Assembly: GCA_964468725.1 (NCBI GenBank)
Contig: CAYXVU010000031.1
Span: forward strand, 1-38,121
Direction of reading: 5' to 3'
DNA length: 38,121 nt
From: CAYXVU01 sp964468725
GTDB taxonomy: Bacteria > Acidobacteriota > Blastocatellia > UBA7656
Part shown: in pieces, positions 8,101 through 15,802 of the stretch
Numbering within the stretch: the first letter of the stretch is position 1
Layout: every line of letters begins with the position of its first letter
Translations under genes and position numbers: made by a program
The notes under the pieces: model-generated
Told to the model about the DNA's origin: nothing
The model's database searches: none
The model's input: only the letters and a program-made list of their open reading frames with translations

Positions 8101-8682
8101 CTACGATTGCGAGAGTCGCGCATACTCTTCGGGCAGGTCGAAATCTACCAACACCGCTTCGCTGTCAACCATCACGTGCTGAATTTGAGCGAGGTGCGCG
8201 TGTACCACCTGCTTCAATCCCTGATCGGCGTCGAGTTGCAGAATCTCTTCACGCAACCCCATATCTAAAATGATCGGGTGGCCGCGTTTTCCTCTGTACA
8301 CCGGCGCAACGATACAGGCGCGCGTCTGGCGATAGACGGCTAGTAACCGATTGATGGTGTCCGGTTGCACAAGCGGTTGATCGCCGAGCGCCAGCAAGAC
8401 GGCTTGCGCCGATGCGCTGACCGCCGCCAGCCCGCATTGAATCGAACCGCTCATCCCTTTGCGGTAGTCGGCATTGTGGGCAAACTTCACCGGGCGATTG
8501 CGAAGTTGGCCTTGTACCTCTGCGCCGCGATGCCCAGTGACCACGATCACCTCATCAACCCGCGAAGCTAAGAGCGTATCGGCGCACTGTTCGATGAAGG
8601 TCTTTCCCGCAATCGGCAGCAGTTGCTTGAACGCCCCCATGCGTTTCGATTCGCCCGCCGCCAGTAAAATCGCTGCAATCAT
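8101..8682 (-). CDS. MobA/MocA-like NTP transferase, probable molybdenum cofactor cytidylyltransferase
   Basis: The 193-aa protein begins MIAAILLAAGESKRMGAFKQ, the nucleotide-binding LAAGxSxRMG...K signature of the MobA-like superfamily, followed by a GDQP motif (LLALGDQPLVQPDTI) that binds metal and nucleotide. The features KGMSGSIQCGL and RGHPIIL match MocA/CoxI-type enzymes, which attach CMP to molybdopterin for xanthine-dehydrogenase-family enzymes, rather than MobA (GMP) itself. The start at 8682 has GAGGAG four bases upstream. No molybdoenzyme gene lies in the window, so the substrate assignment rests on motifs alone; another sugar or cofactor nucleotidyltransferase role is possible. 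Confidence 0.78.
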   Translation of the reverse strand: MIAAILLAAGESKRMGAFKQLLPIAGKTFIEQCADTLLASRVDEVIVVTGHRGAEVQGQLRNRPVKFAHNADYRKGMSGSIQCGLAAVSASAQAVLLALGDQPLVQPDTINRLLAVYRQTRACIVAPVYRGKRGHPIILDMGLREEILQLDADQGLKQVVHAHLAQIQHVMVDSEAVLVDFDLPEEYARLSQS

Positions 8683-8823
8683 GCGCTCCTCTTCGACGGC
8701 ATTATACGAATTGCATCGCCGGGATGTCAGGCCGCCGGATTGCCCGCCCGCGAATGAAAAGGGTAAGATCAAGGGCAAGGAAAGACCGGGCAACCGAAAT
8801 TTTCAAACGCGGGTAAGGAGAAT

Positions 8824-9342
8824 ATGTCGCATACGCTTACAGATCGTTATCGTCGTTGGTTCGTTTATGAACAAGACGCTCATCGCAAAACACTCGCCTC
8901 GTTACAGGCTATCCCTGATGACCGTCGCGCCGATTTCCAAAAGGCCATTGATTTATTCGCTCATATTGTCGCTGCGCGTCGTCTATGGCTCTATCGTTTG
9001 GGCATACGCGAACAAGCGCCGCGCGACCTCTTTCCGCAAGCTGTGCCGCTCGAAACCCTGACCCAGATGACAGAAGAGATGCACGCCGAATGGACAGGCT
9101 ACCTTGAGGGGCTGGACGATGCGGAGGTGGCGCAAGTCTTTGAGTACACCAGCATGGAAGGCGACCGTTTCCGCAACCGTATCGAAGATATTTTGACCCA
9201 ACTCTTCGGACATTCTTGGTATCATCGCGGACAGATTGCCGCGTTACTGCGAGCCGGTGGGGCAGAACCTGCACCAACAGACTTGGTGTTTTGGGCGCGC
9301 GAGCCGGTCGCCGCTGTACTGCCAGATGCGCCGGAAAGCTAA
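8824..9342 (+). CDS. DinB family protein
   Basis: The 172-aa all-helical protein has the three-histidine metal site expected of the DinB/YfiT four-helix-bundle superfamily: His47 (DLFAHIVAARRLW), His130 and His134 (LFGHSWYHRGQIAALLR). Family members are putative metal-dependent hydrolases or thiol-dependent transferases; most have no known substrate. The start has AAGGAG seven bases before the ATG. The next gene, 58 bases downstream, encodes an exported thioredoxin-fold protein and may be co-transcribed. Family assignment is good; the reaction is unknown. Confidence 0.82.
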   Translation: MSHTLTDRYRRWFVYEQDAHRKTLASLQAIPDDRRADFQKAIDLFAHIVAARRLWLYRLGIREQAPRDLFPQAVPLETLTQMTEEMHAEWTGYLEGLDDAEVAQVFEYTSMEGDRFRNRIEDILTQLFGHSWYHRGQIAALLRAGGAEPAPTDLVFWAREPVAAVLPDAPES

Positions 9343-9400
9343 CGAACGTTTGCGCGCGCTGCTGCATCAAAAGACCGTGCTAAAAAAGGGCAAAATTAAG

Positions 9401-9919
9401 ATGAAAAGAGAGTACACTCATCCGCTTCGCACCTTGCTGCTATCGGCGCTGGCAGTCGGTTTGTTCGTTGGGCTATCAACTACGAGTCCGGCACAGTCCG
9501 ACCTCACCTTTCTATCGCCGACCGGTCAGGCGGTATCGCTTTCCAGTCTGCGTGGCAAAGTCGTCGTCCTCCTCTTTAGCGGCGTACAAGACCCGCAGTG
9601 CCGCGACGGGCTGAAGGCGCTGCAATCGCTGGCCGAACGCTATCAAGGAAAAGACGTGCTGGTTTATTGGGTCAGCATCAATTCCGCAAATGAGGCCAGC
9701 AACGAAAAGATCAAAGCGCCCTGCGGCGCGGCGGGTGCGGTTGGCATTTTGCGCGACCAAGGACAATCAGCATTCAAACGCTTCGGCGGCAAACAACTGC
9801 CGACGCTGGTGACGCTCAATAAACAGGGGCAACTGCACGGGCAACCGATTGGCGGGTTCAACCCCGACGCCGATTTTATTAACGAAGTCGCGGCAATCGT
9901 TGACGGCTTGCTGCGCTAA
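9401..9919 (+). CDS. Exported thioredoxin-fold (TlpA/AhpC-like) protein with a degenerate active site
   Basis: The start at 9401 opens a signal peptide (LLLSALAVGLFVGLS, cleavage near PAQS). The 172-aa product then reads as a TlpA/peroxiredoxin-like domain: LTFLSPTGQAVSLSSLRGK, VVVLLFSG, and the cis-proline loop QLPTLVTL. Where TlpA has WCPPC, this protein has QDPQC (Cys67 only, Asp64 in the first position), so it cannot work as an ordinary dithiol reductase. A second cysteine, Cys108 (KAPCGAAG), might act as partner or the protein may be a single-Cys peroxidase-like or binding protein. It acts in the periplasm. Confidence 0.75.
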   Translation: MKREYTHPLRTLLLSALAVGLFVGLSTTSPAQSDLTFLSPTGQAVSLSSLRGKVVVLLFSGVQDPQCRDGLKALQSLAERYQGKDVLVYWVSINSANEASNEKIKAPCGAAGAVGILRDQGQSAFKRFGGKQLPTLVTLNKQGQLHGQPIGGFNPDADFINEVAAIVDGLLR

Positions 9920-9970
9920 TAGCTTGATGCGCCCGCGGCATTGATCCGGCATCATAAAAGCGCAAAATCG

Positions 9971-10001
9971 AGCGCCGATCTTCCACAAAGGAGTCGGCGC
10001 T
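9971..10001 (+). terminator. Weak hairpin downstream of the thioredoxin-fold gene
   Basis: AGCGCCGA (9971-9978) pairs with TCGGCGCT (9994-10001) around a 15-base loop, with only a short T run after it. It could terminate the thioredoxin-fold transcript, but the loop is long. Confidence 0.4.
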
Positions 10002-10089
10002 TTGCGCTGCAAAACGGCTGTCAACTGGCTCGACTTTGCGCTATGCTCAAGGCATTCACATCATCACTCTGACAGAAGGAGGAAGAGGC

Positions 10090-10458
10090 ATGGCAGCGCA
10101 AGATGTCGGCATGGACGAGGCTTCGAAGGATCGAGAGATTCGCCAACTCATCCCGACTTCGGGACATCTGGCCGTTTACTTCGATGAGGAGACGGGCGAA
10201 CCCTGGGCAGACCCGCTCGTGGGGTGGGCATTGGTTGGCGAGATTCAGAATCGCGCCGAGCGCCCGAAAGTCATTGGCCTCGTCTCCGAAGGCAAAGACG
10301 TTGTGTTGGTTGACGAGTTTCCGAACTTCCTCGGTTATCTATCGCCCGAAGGCGGACTGGATGAATGGCGCGAAGATGCCAATCAAGCATGGGAAGAGGT
10401 CAACCGTAAAAAAGAGAGCGGTCTGTGGCCGGATACGTCGCAACGGAGACGTTCGTAA
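10090..10458 (+). CDS. Hypothetical acidic cytoplasmic protein
   Basis: A 122-aa protein without signal peptide or membrane helix. The start at 10090 is selected because AGGAGGAAGAGG directly precedes it. The first 30 residues are charged (MAAQDVGMDEASKDREIRQL), then come LAVYFDEETGEP, WADPLVGWALVGE, PKVIGLVSEGKDVVLVDEF and a tryptophan-containing acidic helix. I do not recognise the family. It stands alone, with gaps on both sides. Confidence 0.6.
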   Translation: MAAQDVGMDEASKDREIRQLIPTSGHLAVYFDEETGEPWADPLVGWALVGEIQNRAERPKVIGLVSEGKDVVLVDEFPNFLGYLSPEGGLDEWREDANQAWEEVNRKKESGLWPDTSQRRRS

Positions 10459-10638
10459 CCGCGCTCTCACCGGCTCTCACATCGAGGCGGGGAAAGCAGT
10501 TGCAGACAGCAGTTTTATGGAACGGATGGTTCCGGCCAATTCGTATCGCCTATCGGAACGCTCAGCAGCCGATTGCCGACATCGCCGTGTCGCAGTGTTC
10601 CCATTTCAACCAAGATTGATGAAAACCGATAACCTGAG

Positions 10639-11655
10639 ATGGCGTTGATGTTCAAAATTGGCAACCCCATTCCCGCACTCTTCACCTTGCTGCTTGCGAT
10701 TCTGCTGGTTGCCCCGACGCTGGCACAAAGGGACGATCAAGTCATCAAACTCAATACCGATCTGGTGGTCGTTGATCTTGCTGTCACTGATAAAGACGGC
10801 AACTTCATTCGCAACCTCAAAACCGAAGACTTCACCCTCTACGAAGACGAACAGCCGCAAAAAATCGATTTCTTCGAAGCCAGTGAAGAGGCCGCCTTGA
10901 CCCGCCCGCTCGCCGTCGTTTTTGCTCTCGACATCTCCGGCAGCATCACTCCCGAAGAGATCGTCAAGCAGCGCGAAGCCACCGAGAGCTTCATGAAACT
11001 GGTGCGCCCGGAGTCGGTCTTTTCGGTTATCGCGTTCAATCATGAAATTCGCGTCGTGCAAGACTTCACCAATGATCCGAAACGCATTCAACAAGCCTTC
11101 AACAAACTCGGCCAAGTCGGCGGCTCGTCGCGGCTCTTCGGAGCCATCGACCACGCCATCGCCGCGCTCAAGCGAGCGCCGCGCTTTCGCAGCGGACGTC
11201 GGTTGCGACGCGTGATTCTGGTCGTCAGCGACGGCATCAGCACCGATAGAATTGACGATCTGGGCGCGGATATTCGCAATGAAAAGCTGGTCATTAAACC
11301 GACCGGCTCAGACAAACCCTTTATGATCCAGCGCGCCAATGACGCCGAAATCACCGTCTACTCGATCACCTTGCCCTCCTATGCGACCGGCGATAGCTCT
11401 GGTCGCCGCATCATGACGTTGCTCGATGTATCACGCCTTGTGCCGCTCACGGGCGGCAAAGATTTCTCCGCCGACACGAAAGATTTTTCGCCGGTCTTCA
11501 AAGCCATTGCAGAAGAGATTCGCGCCAGTTACACCCTCGCCTACTACCCGCCGGAAAGCAGCCGCCGCGACAAACGCCAACATCAGATTCGCGTCGAGGT
11601 CAAACGCCCCGGCGCCATCGTGCGCGCCAGCCGCACCAGCTACCAAGCGCCGTGA
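10639..11655 (+). CDS. Secreted VWFA-domain protein (acidobacterial type)
   Basis: The 338-aa protein has an N-terminal signal peptide (LLLAILLVAPTLAQ), an Ig-like lead domain typical of the VWFA-related acidobacterial family (LVVVDLAVTDKDGNFI, LKTEDFTLYEDEQPQKI), and a von Willebrand factor A domain with MIDAS motif DISGS, then VILVVSDGIST and the closing ASYTLAYYPPESSRRDK segment. It probably binds a protein or surface partner through a divalent metal ion outside the cytoplasm. No ribosome-binding site is obvious before 10639; an ATG at 10648 is an alternative. Such genes occur in many copies in Acidobacteriota, which supports the taxonomic call. Confidence 0.88.
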   Translation: MALMFKIGNPIPALFTLLLAILLVAPTLAQRDDQVIKLNTDLVVVDLAVTDKDGNFIRNLKTEDFTLYEDEQPQKIDFFEASEEAALTRPLAVVFALDISGSITPEEIVKQREATESFMKLVRPESVFSVIAFNHEIRVVQDFTNDPKRIQQAFNKLGQVGGSSRLFGAIDHAIAALKRAPRFRSGRRLRRVILVVSDGISTDRIDDLGADIRNEKLVIKPTGSDKPFMIQRANDAEITVYSITLPSYATGDSSGRRIMTLLDVSRLVPLTGGKDFSADTKDFSPVFKAIAEEIRASYTLAYYPPESSRRDKRQHQIRVEVKRPGAIVRASRTSYQAP

Positions 11656-11711
11656 GCCGCGCAAACTCCTGCCTAGCAAAACCTCAATCAATCGTTTAAG
11701 ATGCTCGGTTA

Positions 11712-11743
11712 CAACCGTCGGCAATTCGCCGACATAGCGGTTG
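11712..11743 (+). promoter_or_regulatory. Stem-loop in the rimO leader
   Basis: GTCGGC (11717-11722) pairs with GCCGAC (11728-11733) around AATTC, and flanking CAACC (11712-11716) can pair with GGTTG (11739-11743) across a five-base bulge. It ends just before the AGAGGAG ribosome-binding site (11747-11753) of rimO and might act as a leader structure. Confidence 0.35.
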
Positions 11744-11761
11744 GCAAGAGGAGTTTGGCGA

Positions 11762-13108
11762 ATGAAGAAAGTTGGAATGGTGAGTCTCGGGTGCCCAAAA
11801 AATCTGGTTGACAGTGAGGTGATGATGGGGCTGCTCGCGCAACAAGGGTTTGAACTGACCAATGATTCGAGTGCTGCGGATGTGCTGGTCGTCAATACCT
11901 GCGGCTTTATTGATTCGGCGCGACAGGAGTCTGTCGAAACGATCATCGAGATGGCCGAATTCAAACAGCGCGGCAACCTGAAAAAGTTGATCGTCGCAGG
12001 CTGTCTAGTCGAGCGATACAAAGATGAACTGCAACGCGAGATTCCTGAAATTGACGCCTGCATCGGCGTCAACGAACTGGCCGACATCGCCGCCATCATC
12101 GGCAACGGGCGCAAAAGCCTCCCCATCTACAGCGACGGAGCCAGCGCGCCGGAACTCTTTCTCTATGACGAAACTACGCCGCGTCTGCGCGCCACCGCGC
12201 CCTATACCTCTTATGTGAAGATCGCCGAAGGCTGCGACCACACCTGCGCCTTTTGTATCATCCCGAAACTGCGCGGCTCTTTTCGCAGCCGCTCGCCCGA
12301 ATCCATTCTCCGGGAGGTTGAAGTCCTCGCCGCGCAAGGCGTCAAAGAGATCGTCTTGATCTCGCAAGACACCGTCAACTACGGCACTGATCTTGCCCTC
12401 AAAGATGGACTGGCGCGACTGCTCGATGCCATCGCCGACATCAAAGGCGTCGAGTGGGTGCGCTTTCTGTATTGCTATCCGACAAACATCTCCGATGAAT
12501 TGTTGCGCGTTGTCGCTGAACGCCCGAACATCTGCAACTACTTTGATATTCCGCTGCAACACGTCAGCCGCAACGTGTTGGCGCAGATGCGGCGCGGTGG
12601 CGGACGTGATTCTTACGAGCGCTTATTCGAACGCATTCGCGCGCGCATACCCAACGTCGCGTTGCGGACAACCTTCATCACGGGCTTCCCCGGCGAAACC
12701 GACGCAGACTTTGAAGAACTGTTCGATTTTGTGCGTCGCATCGAATTCGATAACGTCGGCGTGTTCACCTATTCGGACGAAGAGCATTCCGTCGCTTACG
12801 ACCTCGATCAAAAGGTGGAGCACAAAGTCGCCAGACAACGCGAGCGCCGCTTGATGAAAGAGCAGCGTCGCATCGCGCAGCGTAAAAATCGCGCCTACAT
12901 CGGTCAGCGCGTAGCCGTTTTGCTCGAAGGCAAATCGAAGCAGACCGATTTGCTGCTCGAAGGTCGTGTGGAATCGCAAGCGCCTGAGATTGACGGCGCG
13001 GTGTTAATCAATGACCTTCCCGAAGATCGTGATATTCGCCCAGGCGATTTCGTCACCGTCGAAATCACCGAGGTCGCCGACTATGACCTCATCGGTCACA
13101 TCCTGTAA
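11762..13108 (+). CDS. rimO: Ribosomal protein S12 methylthiotransferase RimO
   Basis: This radical-SAM enzyme adds a methylthio group to an aspartate of ribosomal protein S12. The 448-aa protein has the N-terminal UPF0004 domain with three cluster cysteines (Cys11 SLGCPKNLVDSE, Cys47 NTCGFI, Cys81 AGCLVERY), the radical-SAM CxxxCxxC motif at 158-165 (EGCDHTCAFC), and a C-terminal TRAM domain (YIGQRVAVLLEG). SLGCPKNLVDSE and the family's CGFI motif separate it from MiaB. The ATG at 11762 has AGAGGAG eight bases upstream. It heads a + strand group with pgpA, a NadD-like gene and cinA, an order related to rimO-pgsA-cinA groups of other bacteria. Confidence 0.95.
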   Translation: MKKVGMVSLGCPKNLVDSEVMMGLLAQQGFELTNDSSAADVLVVNTCGFIDSARQESVETIIEMAEFKQRGNLKKLIVAGCLVERYKDELQREIPEIDACIGVNELADIAAIIGNGRKSLPIYSDGASAPELFLYDETTPRLRATAPYTSYVKIAEGCDHTCAFCIIPKLRGSFRSRSPESILREVEVLAAQGVKEIVLISQDTVNYGTDLALKDGLARLLDAIADIKGVEWVRFLYCYPTNISDELLRVVAERPNICNYFDIPLQHVSRNVLAQMRRGGGRDSYERLFERIRARIPNVALRTTFITGFPGETDADFEELFDFVRRIEFDNVGVFTYSDEEHSVAYDLDQKVEHKVARQRERRLMKEQRRIAQRKNRAYIGQRVAVLLEGKSKQTDLLLEGRVESQAPEIDGAVLINDLPEDRDIRPGDFVTVEITEVADYDLIGHIL

Positions 13109-13111
13109 TCC

Positions 13112-13190
13112 CAAGTTGAAAGTTGAAGTTTGAAGGCTCATACCGGCAGCCGTAATCGCCTTCAAACCTCAACCTTCAGCCTGCAACTTT
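13112..13190. repeat. Imperfect inverted word-repeat between rimO and pgpA
   Basis: The left arm AAGTTGAAAGTTGAAGTTTG (13113-13132, followed by AAGGC) is matched by a right arm reading CCTTCAAACCTCAACCTTC and ending in TGCAACTTT, giving a long imperfect hairpin made of repeated GTTGAAG/GTTTGAAGG words. It fills nearly the whole gap and resembles the wordy elements at 2866 and 31138 in style. Confidence 0.55.
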
Positions 13191-13193
13191 CCC

Positions 13194-13715
13194 ATGAATC
13201 GCGCTGCGCCCCTCAAAAAGACGGCTCTCACCTTTGCAGATCGCATTGCCTATGTCGTGGCAACGGGCGCAGGCGCAGGGCTTTTGCCGGTTGCGCCCGG
13301 AACCTTCGGCGCCCTCGAAGCGGTTTTGATCTTCGCCCTGACCAGTGCAGGACTGCGACACGCGCCGCAGACCCATCTGCTCGTGCTGGCCGCGCTCAAC
13401 CTCATCATTTTGCTGGCTGGCGTGTGGGCAGCGCGGCGCACCTGTGAGCTATGTGGCATCGAAGACCCCAGCCAGATTGTGATTGATGAAGTGAGCGGGC
13501 AACTGATTGCGCTCACGCCGCTCGCTTTTGCGCCATCAGTCATCGGAACCCTCATAGCTTTTGCGCTGTTTCGCGCTTTTGATATTGTCAAACCATACCC
13601 GATTCGCAAACTCGAACATTGGAGATCGGGCTACGGCGTGATGGCTGACGATGTGCTGGCGGGTATCTATGCGGGCGTTGTCATCACGGTCGCCATTACC
13701 TTTCACCTACTATGA
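13194..13715 (+). CDS. pgpA: Phosphatidylglycerophosphatase A
   Basis: The 173-aa membrane protein matches PgpA, which removes phosphate from phosphatidylglycerophosphate to give phosphatidylglycerol at the inner membrane. Family motifs are visible in order: ATGAGAGLLPVAPGTFG near residue 24, IVIDEVSGQLIAL (about 94-106), LFRAFDIVKPYPIRKLE (about 124-140) and GVMADDVLAGIYAG (about 148-161), whose aspartates form the metal-dependent active site. Four hydrophobic segments are present. Length equals the E. coli enzyme. The stop overlaps the following gene by four bases (ATGA), so the two are translationally coupled. Confidence 0.93.
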   Translation: MNRAAPLKKTALTFADRIAYVVATGAGAGLLPVAPGTFGALEAVLIFALTSAGLRHAPQTHLLVLAALNLIILLAGVWAARRTCELCGIEDPSQIVIDEVSGQLIALTPLAFAPSVIGTLIAFALFRAFDIVKPYPIRKLEHWRSGYGVMADDVLAGIYAGVVITVAITFHLL

Positions 13716-14446
13716 CGAGCGGCGAAACGTTGACTCAACTGATCGAGCGCGTTGGCGCCAGCCCGACGCCGTGCCTCGCATTCGTTCGGCGCGCCGCAAC
13801 CTGCGGACAGCGGCTGGGCGTCTTCGCTTCGTCTTTCAATCCGACGACCGTTGCCCACTGCGAGTTGATGAAACGGGCGGCAACACAGTATGCACTGGAT
13901 GAAATTCTTGCCCTTGCGGGCGCGGCGAATGCGGACAAAGTGCGCTACGAGACGACCCTCGAAGAGCGCATAGCGATGGTCGAACTGACAACCGCTGACG
14001 AGACGCGCATATCAGTTGCCGTCACGTCGCACGCGTTCTTTGTGGATATGGTCGAAGCGATTGAACCGCATTTGGCGGCGCAAACCGATTTGCACTTCAT
14101 CATCGGCTTCGATACATTCGAGCGGGCACTGGATTTGGGAAATCACTACACAGCGAAATATCATCGTCACTTTGCCACTCGGGTTGAAGCGTTGGCGTTT
14201 TTTCTCACCCACAGTCGCCTCATCGTCGCCGGTCGCGGCAAAGCAGGGCGAACTGCCGTTGAGCAACTGATCGCCCGCGCCATTCCGACGTTTGCAGATC
14301 GCGTCTTGTTTCTTGATACGCCCGATGATCTGGGCGAACGGTCGGCGACCGAAGTTCGCAGGCGCGTGCGCGCGGGCTTGCCAATTGTCGGCCTCGTTCC
14401 TCCGGCTGTCGAACGCTATATCTACGAACGCGGGCTGTACCGCTAA
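13712..14446 (+). CDS. NadD-like nicotinate/nicotinamide-nucleotide adenylyltransferase family protein
   Basis: The 244-aa protein contains the nucleotidyltransferase pair of motifs: GVFASSFNPTTVAHCELMKRA (about 36-56), a variant of GGSFDPxHxGH with TVAH at 46-49, and the C-terminal SATEVRRRVRAG, a variant of ISSTxIR. It would transfer AMP from ATP to a mononucleotide such as NaMN or NMN. The 35 residues before the motif are an unusual N-terminal extension, and the central part (HFIIGFDTFERALD) is close to NadD. It overlaps pgpA by four bases and precedes cinA by 24, so the linkage with an NMN deamidase-type gene fits NAD recycling. It may be a second enzyme beside a canonical NadD elsewhere. 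Confidence 0.8.
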   Translation: MTSGETLTQLIERVGASPTPCLAFVRRAATCGQRLGVFASSFNPTTVAHCELMKRAATQYALDEILALAGAANADKVRYETTLEERIAMVELTTADETRISVAVTSHAFFVDMVEAIEPHLAAQTDLHFIIGFDTFERALDLGNHYTAKYHRHFATRVEALAFFLTHSRLIVAGRGKAGRTAVEQLIARAIPTFADRVLFLDTPDDLGERSATEVRRRVRAGLPIVGLVPPAVERYIYERGLYR

Positions 14447-14470
14447 CCCAAAGGAGAGCGAGAAACCGTC

Positions 14471-15709
14471 ATGCTGAAAGCAGAAATCATTGCCATCGGC
14501 TCGGAGCTATTGACGCCGTATCGAAGCGATACCAATTCGCTGTGGCTGACCGAACGGCTCAATGCCATCGGCATCGAAGTGCAGATCAAAACGATTGTTG
14601 GCGATGATGAAGCGCGGCTCGAAGAGACCATTCAAGATGCGTTGCGACGTTCGGATATCATCATCTCGACTGGTGGGTTGGGGCCGACCGAAGATGATGT
14701 GACGCGCAAAGTCTTCGCACGCGCGACGGGTCGCCAACTCGTTTTGGATTACGAGGTGCTGACGGAGATTCGTGAGCGGTTCGAAAGTCGCGGCTATAAA
14801 ATGACGCCGAACAACGAACGGCAAGCGCTCATTCCACAAGGCGCAAAGGTGTTGCCCAACCCCCACGGCACAGCGCCCGGCATCGAGATTGAGCACAACT
14901 CCAAGTTGATCGTTTTGCTGCCCGGCCCGCCGCGTGAAAATCAACCCATGTTCAACGATTACGTGCTGGCGGATTTAGAGGCGCTCTCGCGCGGCACGCG
15001 CATCGCCAAACGATTGCTGAAAGTAACCGGGTTGGGCGAGTCGGCACTCGATGCGAAGGCCGCGCCGATCTACAAAGCGTATCCGAATGTGAGTACTACG
15101 ATTCTGTTTACCGATTCGGAGATTGAGATTCATCTGACAGCGGCATCCGAGAGCCTTGACCGCGCGCAAGAGGTCGTTGATGAGTTGACTGACAAGCTGG
15201 AAGAAGAGTTGGGCGATTACCTCTTTTCGACAAGAGGCGAGAGGCTCGAAGAGGTCATCGGCAATCGGCTCGCCGTGAAGCAATACACGATTGCGACGGC
15301 TGAAAGTTGCACCGGCGGGTTGGTCGCCGAGCGCATCACACAGATTCCCGGCGCGAGCGAGTATTTTGTTGGCAGCGTCGTCAGCTATACCGATGCCATG
15401 AAGCAACAGTTGCTTGGCATAGCCGCAGAGTTATTAGCGCAGCACGGAGCGGTGAGCGGCGCGGTTGCCGAAGCCATGGCACGCGGCATCAAAGAGCGCA
15501 CCGGCGCGACCATTGGCGTCAGCGTCACGGGAGTTGCCGGTCCGGGCGGCGGCACCACCGCAACGCCTGTGGGTACAGTTTACATCGGCTTGTCGGATGA
15601 TGTGGATACGACCAACCGACGCTTGATCTTACCGGGCGACCGCCACTTGATTCGCTGGCGAGCTTCGACAGCGGCGCTCGAAATGGTGCGCCGCCGCTAC
15701 CTGTTATAA
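14471..15709 (+). CDS. cinA: CinA-type protein with nicotinamide-nucleotide amidase domain
   Basis: The 412-aa protein has two domains. The N-terminal COG1058/MoeA-like domain (about 1-170; MLKAEIIAIGSELL, STGGLGPTEDDVTR, LLPGPPREN) is typical of CinA and has ADP-ribose pyrophosphatase-like activity in characterised members. The C-terminal domain (about 250-410; TIATAESCTGGLVAERIT, SVVSYTDAMKQQLLGI, GVAGPGGGT) is the PncC nicotinamide-nucleotide amidase that deamidates NMN to NaMN. AAAGGAG lies upstream of the ATG, a little far away. It directly follows the NadD-like gene, so both steps from NMN to a dinucleotide are encoded in a row. Confidence 0.93.
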   Translation: MLKAEIIAIGSELLTPYRSDTNSLWLTERLNAIGIEVQIKTIVGDDEARLEETIQDALRRSDIIISTGGLGPTEDDVTRKVFARATGRQLVLDYEVLTEIRERFESRGYKMTPNNERQALIPQGAKVLPNPHGTAPGIEIEHNSKLIVLLPGPPRENQPMFNDYVLADLEALSRGTRIAKRLLKVTGLGESALDAKAAPIYKAYPNVSTTILFTDSEIEIHLTAASESLDRAQEVVDELTDKLEEELGDYLFSTRGERLEEVIGNRLAVKQYTIATAESCTGGLVAERITQIPGASEYFVGSVVSYTDAMKQQLLGIAAELLAQHGAVSGAVAEAMARGIKERTGATIGVSVTGVAGPGGGTTATPVGTVYIGLSDDVDTTNRRLILPGDRHLIRWRASTAALEMVRRRYLL

Positions 15710-15726
15710 TCCGCGCCGCGCCAACA

Positions 15727-15770
15727 GCAGCTTCTGCGCTATGCCGCCCCTTTGCGGTAACAGAAGCAGC
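15727..15770 (+). terminator. Nested hairpin after cinA
   Basis: GCAGCTTCTG (15727-15736) pairs with CAGAAGCAGC (15761-15770) with one mismatch, and CCGC/GCGG (15744-15747/15754-15757) forms an inner stem. No T run follows, so it may be a weak terminator or a processing structure before the next gene at 15803. Confidence 0.4.
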
Positions 15771-15802
15771 AGATTGGACGGCAGAGTCCGTCAACGTCTC
15801 TT

